NCBI GenBank assembly: GCA_003140785.1
Contig: PLKY01000197.1
Location: 30,360 to 69,298 of the forward strand
Length of the DNA: 38,939 bases
Direction of reading: 5' to 3'
Source of the DNA: Acidobacteriaceae bacterium
GTDB lineage: Bacteria > Acidobacteriota > Terriglobia > Terriglobales > Acidobacteriaceae
Below the pieces are notes generated by a model. It did no database searches, had not been told where the DNA came from, and was given only the letters and a program-made list of their open reading frames with translations. Made by a program: the position numbers and the translations under genes. Below, piece by piece: positions 26,869-36,600 of the stretch. Positions within the stretch are counted from its first letter, which is position 1. Each line of letters begins with the position of its first letter.

Positions 26869-28623
26869 TCAATGCGGCTTTCGCGCAGACGCACTGCTTG
26901 GGCTCGAAGCCGAGGGTTCGCCACCTGCCGCACCAGCCAGCATCTCACGAAGTCGCAGTGCATCGGCATTACGCGGGTCGATCCGAAGTGCGGACTCTAC
27001 CGCAGCGCGCGCCTCAGTGAAACGCGACTCGCTGGCAAGCGTTGCCGCCAGGTTCACCCACGCTTGTCCAAAACGCGGATTCGCCGAGACAGCGGATCGC
27101 AAGAAAGTTTCGGCCTCGCGATCCTTTCCCTGCTGGCCGAGCAGCGTGCCCAGATTGTTGTCTGCTGCTGCGTAGCTTGGCGCAGCTGCAATTGCATTGC
27201 GGAAGTGCTGCTCCGCTGCAGAGATTTCGCCAGCACGCGCGGTCACGAGGCCTAGTTGATTCTCCGCTTCCGCGAACCCCGGCCTGAGTTGCAATGCTTT
27301 CTCAAGCGCGGCTCGCTCGCCGGCCGCGTCACTGGCACGTTCCAGTGCAAGCGCCAGGTCATACTCGAGTACGGCATCCTGCGGCAACGCATCGATTGCC
27401 TCGCGATAGAGCGAGATCGCCTGCGTGATGTTTCCAGCATCGAGAGCTTGTGCCGCCTGTCCGGCCTTCGTCTGTCCCAGTGCGAGCGTAGTGGTGGCCT
27501 GTTGACATTGTTCAAATAGTTTCAGCTGTGTTTGTGCGTCCGTGGTTTGACCGAGTGCTCGCAACACTTGCGCCAAGTGAAAATGCGCTTCGGCCTTCGA
27601 AGGATCGAGAGTAACCGCCTTCTCCAATTGTTCACGCGCGGCATCATTCTGTTTCTGGTGCGCATACGCCGTACCCAGGTTGAAGCGCACATCGTAGTGA
27701 TTGGGATTCAATCGAGCCGCAGCCTGCAGATGATCAACGGCTGCGGCATATTGTTGATCGTCGTTCTCGACAACACCCGACAGATAGAGCGCGTCGAAGT
27801 CCTGCGGATGCGCGGCCAACATTTTCTCCGCAATCGGTTGCGCGTCTGCATCGTCGTCCTGCAGCACAAGCAGCCGAAGATAGAGTAGTTCAGTTGCCGC
27901 GTCGTTGGGATGCGCATTCAGTGTGGCGCGAATGAGATTGGTTGCATCCTGATACCGATGGGACTGGACATATACCGTTGCCAATGCGCCGCTGATCCGC
28001 AACGCACCAGGCGACTTCGCAAGCGCTGCGATCAACGTATCCGCGGCCTTGTCGAATTTCCCCGATTGCGAATAGGCAAGCGCGAGATCGAGCGTGAGGT
28101 CCTCATCGGGCGGCGCGGACGAGAGCAACTCGATCGCAGCACCGAATTGGCCATCCACGATCCGCGCTTTTGCAAGCCAGTCAAGGGCCGTTGTAGAGTT
28201 CGGACCGATGGCGAGTGCGCCTTCCCATGCCGCCTCCGCATCAGCCGCGCGGCCCAATTGGTGATAAGTCACTCCAAGGGCAAGGCGCGCTTGCAGGTCG
28301 TTCGAGTCCAACTCGACGGAACGTCGAAGTTCCGCAATTGATGCGTTCGCCTCGCCTGACGAATAGAGGGACAACCCGAGGAAATAGTGCATCCGGGCCG
28401 ATGCGGGATCGAGACTGATAGCCCGCTGGAACGCCGAAATCGCGCAGGAATACTGGTGTTGCTCGCCGAACCACCCGCCAAGCGCTCCCCATGCTCGCGC
28501 CGATGGGTGAGCCTGGACCGGCGCCTCAAGCCCTTCCGGCCCTTTGCATGCGGCCGACGCGGCACGTGCGGTCCCTACAATGCCCAGCAGAACAATTACG
28601 AGAATGGTGAGTCTATGAACCAT
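26869..28623 (-). CDS. Secreted TPR repeat protein
   Basis: Signal VHRLTILVIVLLGIVGTARAASA; many TPRs (YDVRFNLGTAYAHQKQNDAAREQLEKAVTLDPSKAEAHFHLAQVLRALGQTTDAQTQLK). 7 bp from CRTAC1 gene and overlaps ROK gene. Confidence 0.92.
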   Translation of the reverse strand: MVHRLTILVIVLLGIVGTARAASAACKGPEGLEAPVQAHPSARAWGALGGWFGEQHQYSCAISAFQRAISLDPASARMHYFLGLSLYSSGEANASIAELRRSVELDSNDLQARLALGVTYHQLGRAADAEAAWEGALAIGPNSTTALDWLAKARIVDGQFGAAIELLSSAPPDEDLTLDLALAYSQSGKFDKAADTLIAALAKSPGALRISGALATVYVQSHRYQDATNLIRATLNAHPNDAATELLYLRLLVLQDDDADAQPIAEKMLAAHPQDFDALYLSGVVENDDQQYAAAVDHLQAAARLNPNHYDVRFNLGTAYAHQKQNDAAREQLEKAVTLDPSKAEAHFHLAQVLRALGQTTDAQTQLKLFEQCQQATTTLALGQTKAGQAAQALDAGNITQAISLYREAIDALPQDAVLEYDLALALERASDAAGERAALEKALQLRPGFAEAENQLGLVTARAGEISAAEQHFRNAIAAAPSYAAADNNLGTLLGQQGKDREAETFLRSAVSANPRFGQAWVNLAATLASESRFTEARAAVESALRIDPRNADALRLREMLAGAAGGEPSASSPSSASARKPH

Positions 28624-29590
28624 CACGAAGCGAATCGGCTCGCTCGGGATCCTCTGTTACCGCTTCTGCAAAGGTATCGCTACCATTCTTCCAGAACGCA
28701 GCAGCACCCACGAGAGGGGCCTTGTCGAGCAAGCTCGATGTTACCAACTTGAAATCAAAACCGTTGAGCTGATTTTGCGCAAAAGGAAGAAAAAGCCGTG
28801 CCGAACGGGAGATTCCACCGCCAAGCACCACCACGTCAGGTCTGAAAGGAGCTAATACATCGCGAAAGACCTTGCCCAGATTGAATCCAAAGGTTTGAAA
28901 CACGGCCCGTGCATCCGGATCGGAGTCGGCTCCAGAAGCGATCGTTACCACTTCCTCATCCTTCCCCGTCCGCGCGGCATACTCTCCCTTGATCGCGCGC
29001 GTCGAAAGTAGATCTTCGACGGTCCCGCTTTCGTAAGAAAGATCCCAGATTTCGCCACCAGGAGGTACGCCTTCGCCTTCCGTGACCCATTGCCCGTCGC
29101 GTGTAAAGGCGGAACCGATTCCTGTTCCAAGAACGATGCCGATGGCTCTTCTGGCGCCGCACGCAGTCCCACACTGAACCTCTCCAAGAAGGAACGCAAC
29201 GGCATCGTTGACAAAGCAGAACTGAGCTGGATGCCAGCCAAACCGCTCTGCCAGTGCGGCTCGCAGGTTCACGCCATATAGCGATTTCAATTTGTGGCGC
29301 ATATGGCTGACGCCCGCGACCAGATCGAAGGGACCAGGAACTGCGAAAGCTGCCCCGGCCGCCGGTGATCGATGGATTCCCATGTCGCGACCGAGACCAT
29401 GGAGCAGATCGAGAAAACGATCGCTGCTCAGGTCCGGCGGAAGGGGAGCCCTGGCAGTCCCCACGATCCGGAAGTCACTGAGGGTACAACGTGCAACGGA
29501 GATATGACTGCCACCAACGTCATAGGCGAGAACAGAACGAGCTTCTGAAAGATCGACCGCCACGGGCAGCTCCAATGATTTCGATACCAT
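28613..29590 (-). CDS. ROK-family sugar kinase-like protein
   Basis: VLAYDVGGSHISVARC, AGAAFAVPGPFDLVAG, FVNDAVAFLLGE, AIGIVLGTGIGSAFTRDG, RPDVVVLGGGISRSARLFLP. No N-terminal HTH. Confidence 0.88.
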   Translation of the reverse strand: MVSKSLELPVAVDLSEARSVLAYDVGGSHISVARCTLSDFRIVGTARAPLPPDLSSDRFLDLLHGLGRDMGIHRSPAAGAAFAVPGPFDLVAGVSHMRHKLKSLYGVNLRAALAERFGWHPAQFCFVNDAVAFLLGEVQCGTACGARRAIGIVLGTGIGSAFTRDGQWVTEGEGVPPGGEIWDLSYESGTVEDLLSTRAIKGEYAARTGKDEEVVTIASGADSDPDARAVFQTFGFNLGKVFRDVLAPFRPDVVVLGGGISRSARLFLPFAQNQLNGFDFKLVTSSLLDKAPLVGAAAFWKNGSDTFAEAVTEDPERADSLRDGS

Positions 29591-29636
29591 TTTTAGCACA
29601 CATTTCCCCTAATCTGTCGAATTACGAAGAATCCGC

Positions 29637-29665
29637 TTGACAAAGGCACTTCTGAGGCATTATTT
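29637..29665 (+). promoter_or_regulatory. Candidate promoter for TonB-dependent receptor 2
   Basis: TTGACA (29637-29642), 17 bp, TTATTT (29660-29665). Confidence 0.5.
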
Positions 29666-29685
29666 CTTCTGTTCGTCGATGATAA
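29657..29685 (-). promoter_or_regulatory. Candidate promoter for the ROK-TPR-CRTAC1 set
   Basis: Minus strand TTATCA (29685-29680), 17 bp, TAATGC (29662-29657). Confidence 0.45.
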
Positions 29686-29713
29686 CGCTATCATGGCGTC
29701 GTGAATGATAGCG
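29679..29713. promoter_or_regulatory. LacI-like operator ATGATAACGCTATCAT plus an additional half-site
   Basis: ATGATAACGCTATCAT (29679-29694) is a near-perfect palindrome with central CG; CGCTATCAT (29686-29694) is also repeated inverted as ATGATAGCG (29705-29713) with a 10-bp spacer. Confidence 0.6.
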
Positions 29714-29795
29714 ATATCGGACCGCACATTCCAGGGGTCCTCCCTTCACGGGTCCCGCAATTGCGTCCGTCGTCCATCGGCATTCAGGAGGCAGT

Positions 29796-32700
29796 ATGCG
29801 ACTCAAACAATGGTTCAACAGCCTGATCGTCCTCGCCTTTCTGGGTGTCTTCGCGCATGCACAGACGCCCACTGGCACAATCCAGGGTTTGGTAACCGAC
29901 AAAACGGGCGCGGCCGTTCAGGGAGCCACGATCACCATCACCAAAACGACAACGAACGAACAGCGCCAGTCGACCACCGATTCGGCGGGCCGATTCAACA
30001 TTCCTTTCGTGGAGCCGGCAACCTACAACATCTCTGCGGCGGCCACCGGCTTTCGCAAAGCCGAGCAGCAGAATGTCCTGATCCAGGTGACGGAGACGCG
30101 CGCAGTAAATTTCGTTCTCGAAGTCGGCACCGTGAATCAGTCCGTCGAAGTCAATGCCACAACGCAAACGCTCGACGTGGATACCTCGAGCCTTGGGCAA
30201 ACCATTCAAAGCCAGACGCTGCTTGACTTGCCCGACAACGGACGTAACATCTTCGATTTTGCCCTGCTGGTTCCGGGCGTAAACAATGGTGTCAGCGGCT
30301 CTTCGGAGGCGGGAGCATCGACGCCTCACATTGGCGGCAGCCGCAACGGCAACAACGAGCAGCTGATCGACGGCATGACCAACATCCTGCCGGAAAACAA
30401 CGTCGGCAACAACGAGTCGGCCTATCTTCCGGTAGAGGACTCAATCCAGGAAGAAAACGTGCAGACGAGCGTACCGGCGGCCGAGTACGGACGCTTCTCG
30501 GGCGGCATTATCAGCCTGAACACCAAGAGCGGCACCAACCAATTGCACGGCAGCTTCTATGAATTCATCCAGAATGGAGCTCTGGACGCAATTCCGTTTG
30601 GCACGCCAGGCGCGGTGAATACCGGCAAAAAACCGGACATGCACCAGTACCAAACCGGGGGAACAATCGGCGGACCGATCGTGTTTCCGGGATTCAATGG
30701 ACATGACCGAGCCTTCTTCTTCTTCGATTATGAGGATTCTCGCGCTTCCGCCGGCCAGACGAGCACCTACTCTGTGCCCAACCCGGCGTGGTTGACCGGC
30801 GACTTCACCAGCTTGTATGGCTCGACGACACCGATGCTCTTCGATCCCGATACGGTGGCGAAAAACGCCAGCGGGGTCTACGTGCGCCAGCCGCTTATGT
30901 ACAACGGCGAATACAACGTTATCAACCCGGCGCGGATTTCTCCAGTTGCAGCAGCTACTTTGCCGTACTTCCCTAAGCCCAATATTGCGGGCGCGGGAAC
31001 CTACAACAACTACCAGCAGACTGGAGCCGTTCCAACCGACTACTGGCACTTCGATGCACGCGTCGACGTGGATGTGACGAAGAAGTGGCACTCGTTCCTG
31101 CGCTACTCCGAGTTGAACCAGACCGGTTCCACATTGAACGACTACAACAACGCCGCGTCGCCGGGCAACTATGGGGGCACCTACCACACGCCGGATTTCA
31201 GCGGCTCGTTCAACAACACCGTCACTTTCACGCCAACTTTGCTGGGCGAATTCCGCTACGGCTTTTCGAAGCAGGACTATAACCGCGTGCCGGTAGGCGG
31301 GAATTTCAACCCTGCAAAGCTCGGGTTCGATTCGGGCTATGTGGCGCAGTCAGCACTCGAAGGCGAAATGTTCCCGCACTTCGGTTTCAGCGGCAACGGC
31401 AGCTTCTCCGACCTCGGACCATTGGGCTACGAGGAATACCAGGAAGATCCCCTGGCCCAGGACATCAACGGCAGCCTGGTGAAGATCGTGGGCGCTCACA
31501 GTATCAAGATGGGCGGCGAGTTCCGTACACTGCGCAACAACTTCTACCAATGGAGCTACCCGTCCGGCACCTTTACCGCGGATGACAGCTGGACGCGCCA
31601 GTTCCCGCAAACCCAGGACACGACCGGTTTTTCGGTTGCCTCGCTGCTGTTGGGGTTACCTTCCGGCGGAGATATCACCGAGGACGAGAGATCGATTTCG
31701 ACCAGCCAGTACTGGGCCTTCTATGGCCAGGACGACTGGAAGATATCGCCGAAACTGACTCTGAACATCGGTCTTCGCTATGACTGGGACGTTCCGCACG
31801 AAGAGCAACGCAACCAGCTGAGCTCCTGGGATCCCAACGCGCCCTCTCCGTTGGGCAAAGTGGCAGTAGCCCCAGGCGTCACTTGCCCGGCTTGCAGCAA
31901 CCTGCAGGGCGCAATGACAATCGTGGGCACGCCGGGTGCGAAGTATGGACGCAAGCAAGTGCCGACCCCCCGTGAGGATTTCGGGCCGCGGTTTGGCTTG
32001 GCCTATAACCCATCTCCCAAAGTCGTGATTCGCGCGGGCGGCGGACTTATCTTCCAACCCTCGGCCTTCCAGGCAGCCGGCACGACAGGAGCGCCGGGCA
32101 ACGAGGGATTTTCGAACCAGACCAACTTCATCCCGTCGTTCACCAACCAGGACAACCTGCCGGTCGCAACGTTGTACAGTCCCGATCCGGTGATTCTCGC
32201 CGTGAATCCTGGCGCCGGCACTCCTTACCCCGGATACGCGAGTCCGCAAGGCCATCAAGCCGCTTGTCTGGCATCCGCGGCGTGCGTTGCGGGTATCGAC
32301 TTAGGCAACCAACTGCAGAACTCATACTTCGACAGTTACCGCACCCCGTATTCCATTGAGTGGAACGCGAACGTGCAATTTGCCATGCCGTTCGGTATCA
32401 AACTCGAACTCGGCTATCTGGCAAATAAGGGCCTCTTCCTGATCGACGGCGATCCTGGTAAACCTTACGATCAGTTGTCGACCGGCACCCTCGCGCAATA
32501 CGGCTGCACTCCAGGCGCACCAACATCTGCGTGTCTGCTGCTGAACCAGGTAGCAAATCCGTTTGACGGCATCATTGGGCCGGGGACCACTTACACCGTG
32601 GCCTCGTCCGGCTTAACGAGCAGCTCCACTGTTGAAATGGGACAATTGTTGAAGCGCTGGCCTCAGTACACCAACGTTTCGAGCTTCCGCAAGCCGGATT

Positions 32701-33470
32701 CTGCGTCGATGTATAACGGCTTTACTGTGCGTGCGGACAAGCAGCTGACGCATGGCCTTGCTTTCACCTTCTCGCTGACCGACGGGCGTGAGTATGACAA
32801 CGCGGCATCGCCGGTGAATTACCTTGGCGGGGCCAGTCAAACCTACGCCGACCAGTACAATCCGAAGGCCGAGTGGGCCATTGGTGCGCAAAACATCTCC
32901 TACGAGATTGCGTCGAGCTTCCTGTATCAGCTGCCCTTCGGTCACGGCCAGCCATTCCTGAACAACGGCAATTTGATTGCCGACAAGATCATCAATGGCT
33001 GGCAGGTCACGGGCATCGAGAACTGGAGCACTGGTCAACCGCTTGTTCTGGGAGCGGTAGACAACGGCACCACCAAGAACGCACTTTGGGGCGGCAACGC
33101 TCCGTTCAATCAGCGCCCGTCCTGGAACGGCCAGAGTCCGAAGCTGCAGAATCCCTCCTACAAGCAGTGGTTCAATCCCAACGTCTTCAGCATCCCGGCG
33201 AGTTTTGCCATTGGCAATGCTCCCCGAGCGCAGTGGGGCGCTAACAATCCGAACTATCAGGATCTGGACCTGGCAGTGGCAAAGAACACGATGTGGGGCG
33301 CCACTGAACGATATAACGTCCAGTTCCGGCTTGAGATGTTCAATGCATTCAACCACCCGTCGTATGCCAATCCGAACAACACCCTGACTTCAGGGCAGTT
33401 CGGGGTGATCAGCGGGTACGAGGGAATTGGCGCACGCCGTATCCAGATTGCTGCCAAAATCGTATTCTGA
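29796..33470 (+). CDS. TonB-dependent receptor with N-terminal carboxypeptidase-regulatory-like domain (Oar-like)
   Basis: CAGGAGG SD before ATG; signal FNSLIVLAFLGVFAHAQ; GTIQGLVTDKTGAAVQGATITITKTTTNEQRQSTTDSAGRFNIPFVEPATYNISAAATGF; plug LLDLPDNGRNIFDFALLVPG...GSRNGNNEQLIDGM; C-terminus RRIQIAAKIVF. Confidence 0.93.
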   Translation: MRLKQWFNSLIVLAFLGVFAHAQTPTGTIQGLVTDKTGAAVQGATITITKTTTNEQRQSTTDSAGRFNIPFVEPATYNISAAATGFRKAEQQNVLIQVTETRAVNFVLEVGTVNQSVEVNATTQTLDVDTSSLGQTIQSQTLLDLPDNGRNIFDFALLVPGVNNGVSGSSEAGASTPHIGGSRNGNNEQLIDGMTNILPENNVGNNESAYLPVEDSIQEENVQTSVPAAEYGRFSGGIISLNTKSGTNQLHGSFYEFIQNGALDAIPFGTPGAVNTGKKPDMHQYQTGGTIGGPIVFPGFNGHDRAFFFFDYEDSRASAGQTSTYSVPNPAWLTGDFTSLYGSTTPMLFDPDTVAKNASGVYVRQPLMYNGEYNVINPARISPVAAATLPYFPKPNIAGAGTYNNYQQTGAVPTDYWHFDARVDVDVTKKWHSFLRYSELNQTGSTLNDYNNAASPGNYGGTYHTPDFSGSFNNTVTFTPTLLGEFRYGFSKQDYNRVPVGGNFNPAKLGFDSGYVAQSALEGEMFPHFGFSGNGSFSDLGPLGYEEYQEDPLAQDINGSLVKIVGAHSIKMGGEFRTLRNNFYQWSYPSGTFTADDSWTRQFPQTQDTTGFSVASLLLGLPSGGDITEDERSISTSQYWAFYGQDDWKISPKLTLNIGLRYDWDVPHEEQRNQLSSWDPNAPSPLGKVAVAPGVTCPACSNLQGAMTIVGTPGAKYGRKQVPTPREDFGPRFGLAYNPSPKVVIRAGGGLIFQPSAFQAAGTTGAPGNEGFSNQTNFIPSFTNQDNLPVATLYSPDPVILAVNPGAGTPYPGYASPQGHQAACLASAACVAGIDLGNQLQNSYFDSYRTPYSIEWNANVQFAMPFGIKLELGYLANKGLFLIDGDPGKPYDQLSTGTLAQYGCTPGAPTSACLLLNQVANPFDGIIGPGTTYTVASSGLTSSSTVEMGQLLKRWPQYTNVSSFRKPDSASMYNGFTVRADKQLTHGLAFTFSLTDGREYDNAASPVNYLGGASQTYADQYNPKAEWAIGAQNISYEIASSFLYQLPFGHGQPFLNNGNLIADKIINGWQVTGIENWSTGQPLVLGAVDNGTTKNALWGGNAPFNQRPSWNGQSPKLQNPSYKQWFNPNVFSIPASFAIGNAPRAQWGANNPNYQDLDLAVAKNTMWGATERYNVQFRLEMFNAFNHPSYANPNNTLTSGQFGVISGYEGIGARRIQIAAKIVF

Positions 33471-33478
33471 ACCATTGG

Positions 33479-33506
33479 GAGTTCGGACGCTTTGGGGTCC
33501 GGACTC
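33479..33506 (+). other. Intergenic hairpin GAGTTCGGAC-GCTTTGGG-GTCCGGACTC
   Basis: 10-bp stem with a single T-G wobble, 8 bp after the TonB receptor stop, without a following T-run. Confidence 0.6.
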
Positions 33507-33633
33507 CACTCATTTGCAAAACGGATCGGGTGGAAGGAAGGCTCGGCCATCTTTCCAACCGATCTTTTACTTTTGTTGGGCGACCAAGTCCGACATGACG
33601 GGTCGAGCGAAAAACATTAGGATATTGCCCGCG

Positions 33634-36600
33634 ATGCGAATTCAATCTGCACGTGCCTTGAATCGACCTTGGATCTCTTCCTTCCGCAGTTTTTCATTTC
33701 AATCCACAATCGCGATCGCCATTTTTGCAGTGCTGGTGTTCGCTTCCCTTGCCCGTTCGCAGGAGATTCCGGCCGAAAGCTACGGTCCCTACAACGCCGT
33801 CTTTCTCCCCGATGGCCCTGGACTGACGAAACAACTGGCCGCCCCTTCGCCCCTCGACAGCCGTACTGCAGCATTGCTCGACAGGCTCGGGCTGAACAAG
33901 GAACCGGATCAGCGCGACGTGTTGCTCGAAGGGCGCGCCACTTGGACTCTGGCCTTCTGGTTTCGTTCCTCCGAGCCGCTGCAAGGGTCGTTGCTGCTGG
34001 CAGGCATCGGCGACCCAGCGGCTGAAGACGCGCGATTCGTCGGAGTCCTCGACGGACGGCTGGCTCTCTGGCTCGGGCGCGGCGATGGATCGGGCAAGCT
34101 GCTCAAGTCTGAGAGCGCCTTGAGCAACACCGAGTGGCATTTCGTCGCACTCGTCGGCGACGGCGAAAACGTCACCCTCTACGCCGACGGCAAGTCAGTT
34201 CTCACCCACGCGCTCGGGCAGGGTGACGTCGCAGGTCATCTGGAGATGGCGTCCGCGCCGCTCGAAGGCATAACAGATCGTCATTTTGGCGGCCAGATTT
34301 GCGGCCTTCGCGTCTACCGTGACGCGCTGCCCGTCGCGCAGACTCTTGCGATGAACCTCGCGCCGCCAGATTTCGCGCTGCCAACTTACGAAGAAGCATC
34401 GCGTCATTGGCCGGTGCAGACCTTTGCCCAAGCCGGATACAGTGCACCGCAGGATCCGTCCACTTACCCACGCGGCAAGGCCGCAATTCAGAAGCCCACA
34501 GCAAAGGCATTGACTGCGGCAGACCTTCATACAGAATTGGTCGGCCAAAATCCTTGGACCATCCAAGGCGGCTGGAAGCTCGCAGCCGCACCAACAGTGA
34601 ACGCGACAGGCGAGGAGATTTCGAAACCAAATTTCACGGTGAAAGATTGGCTGTCCGCCACCGTTCCCGGCACGGTTCTCACCACGATGATCGATCGCGG
34701 CATCTATCCCGATCCCGATTACGGTCTCAATAATCTCGCCATTCCCGAGAACCTCGCGCACCAGGACTACTGGTATCGCGTCGCATTCAAAGTGCCTGCG
34801 GCAGCGCGCGGCCAGCGTCTCACGCTTACCTTCAATGGTGTCAACTATGCCGCTGAAGCGTGGCTCAATGGAAAAGATCTAGGCGGCTTCACCGGCGCGT
34901 TCCTGCGCGGCAAATTCGATGTCACCTCCCTGCTCTCGGCGTCCGACGAAAACGCACTTGCGGTACTCGTAAGTCCCCCGCCGCATCCCGGCATCGCGCA
35001 CGAGCAGTCCATCAAAGCCGGGCCCGGCGAAAACGGCGGCATCGAAGTGCTCGATGGACCGACATTCTCGGCGGCCGAGGGATGGGACTGGATTCCCGGA
35101 ATCCGCGATCGCAACACCGGCATCTGGCAGGATGTCGTGCTGACAGCCACGGGTCCAGTCGAAGTCGGCGACCTGCAGGTGGTCACTACGCTGCCCAAGG
35201 CGGACCGAAGCGAAGCCGACCTCGAAATTGAAGCGCCTTTGACAAATACAGCGAAGGACGCGATTGACGGAGACCTGACCGCGAGCTTCGACAACGTGGC
35301 TGTCACGAAGCACGTGCATCTCTCTCCCGGTGAGACTGTCGTTCAGCTTGAGCCCGCGGAATACGCGCAGCTCAAAGTCCAGAATCCGAAACTGTGGTGG
35401 CCTAACGGCTATGGCGAGCCAGCGCTTCACACTCTGAGCGTCAGCTTTACTGTCGGCGGCAAGAAAAGCGCCGAGCGCAAGATCGACTTCGGCATCCGCG
35501 AAGTAAGTTATGAGACTTCCCTCTTCGACTCGACGGGCCATCTGCGTCGTGTTGAAGTGCTGCCCAGTCGCACCCATGGCTCCGGTGCTCCGCTGATCGA
35601 CGAAAGCCACGAAGGCATTCGCCAAATCGACGACAAAACACCCAACCAGATGCCGCCGGGGCAGCCTTTGCCGGAGTATTTCCGCCATGCGTGGGTCCAT
35701 TCGCTTGCGCCTGGCGCGCTCGATTCCCCGTCGGTTCGCCCGGTGGATGGCGGCTGGCCTGGAACCGACATAGTGATCAAGGTGAACGGCGTGCGGATTG
35801 CCGCACGCGGCGGCAACTGGGGCATGGATGACAGCCGGAAGCGCGTGAGCATCGAGCACCTCGAGCCCTACTTCCGCCTGCATCGCGACGCGCACGTGAA
35901 CATCATCCGCAACTGGATGGGCCAGGATACCGAAGAAAGCTTCTACGCGCTCGCCGACAAATACGGCTTGATGGTCTGGAACGATTTTTGGGAATCGACG
36001 CAAAACTACAATGTCGAAGCGCAGGATCCGCATCTCTTCCTCGAGAATGCCCGCGACACCATTTTGCGTTTCCGCCATCATCCATCCATTGTGGTCTGGT
36101 GCGGCCGCAACGAAGGCGTGCCCCAGCCCATCATCAATGAAGGACTCGCCACACTGGTGCGCACGCTCGATCACACGCGCTACTACACCGGCAGTTCGAA
36201 TCAAGTGAACCTGCGCAACTCGGGCCCGTATCAGTTCCAGCCGCTCGAAACCTACTACCGCATCAACCGCGGCTTCAGCGTCGAACTCGGCATTCCCAGC
36301 GTCCCCACACTTGAGAGCCTGGAGTCTTTCATCCCTGAACCGGATCGCTGGCCCATCAGCGACACGTGGGCGTATCACGATTGGCACCAGAGCGGCAACG
36401 GAGCGGTGGCGCCTTTTCTCGCCCACATGGATACGGAATTCGGCGCACCAAGCAGCCTCGAAGATTTCGAACGCAAGGCGCAGATGCTCGATTATGCGGG
36501 CCACCGTGCGATCTTCGAAGGATTCGCGGCGCACCTATGGGAGCCAAATTCAGGCCGCATGATCTGGATGACTCAACCCGCATGGCCCAGCATGGAATGG

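Noticed and set aside
34879-36534. 551-aa antisense ORF on the minus strand
   Set aside because: Entirely within the well-supported GH2 gene; Arg/His/Ala/Val-rich shadow translation typical of antisense frames in GC-rich coding DNA, no recognisable domain.
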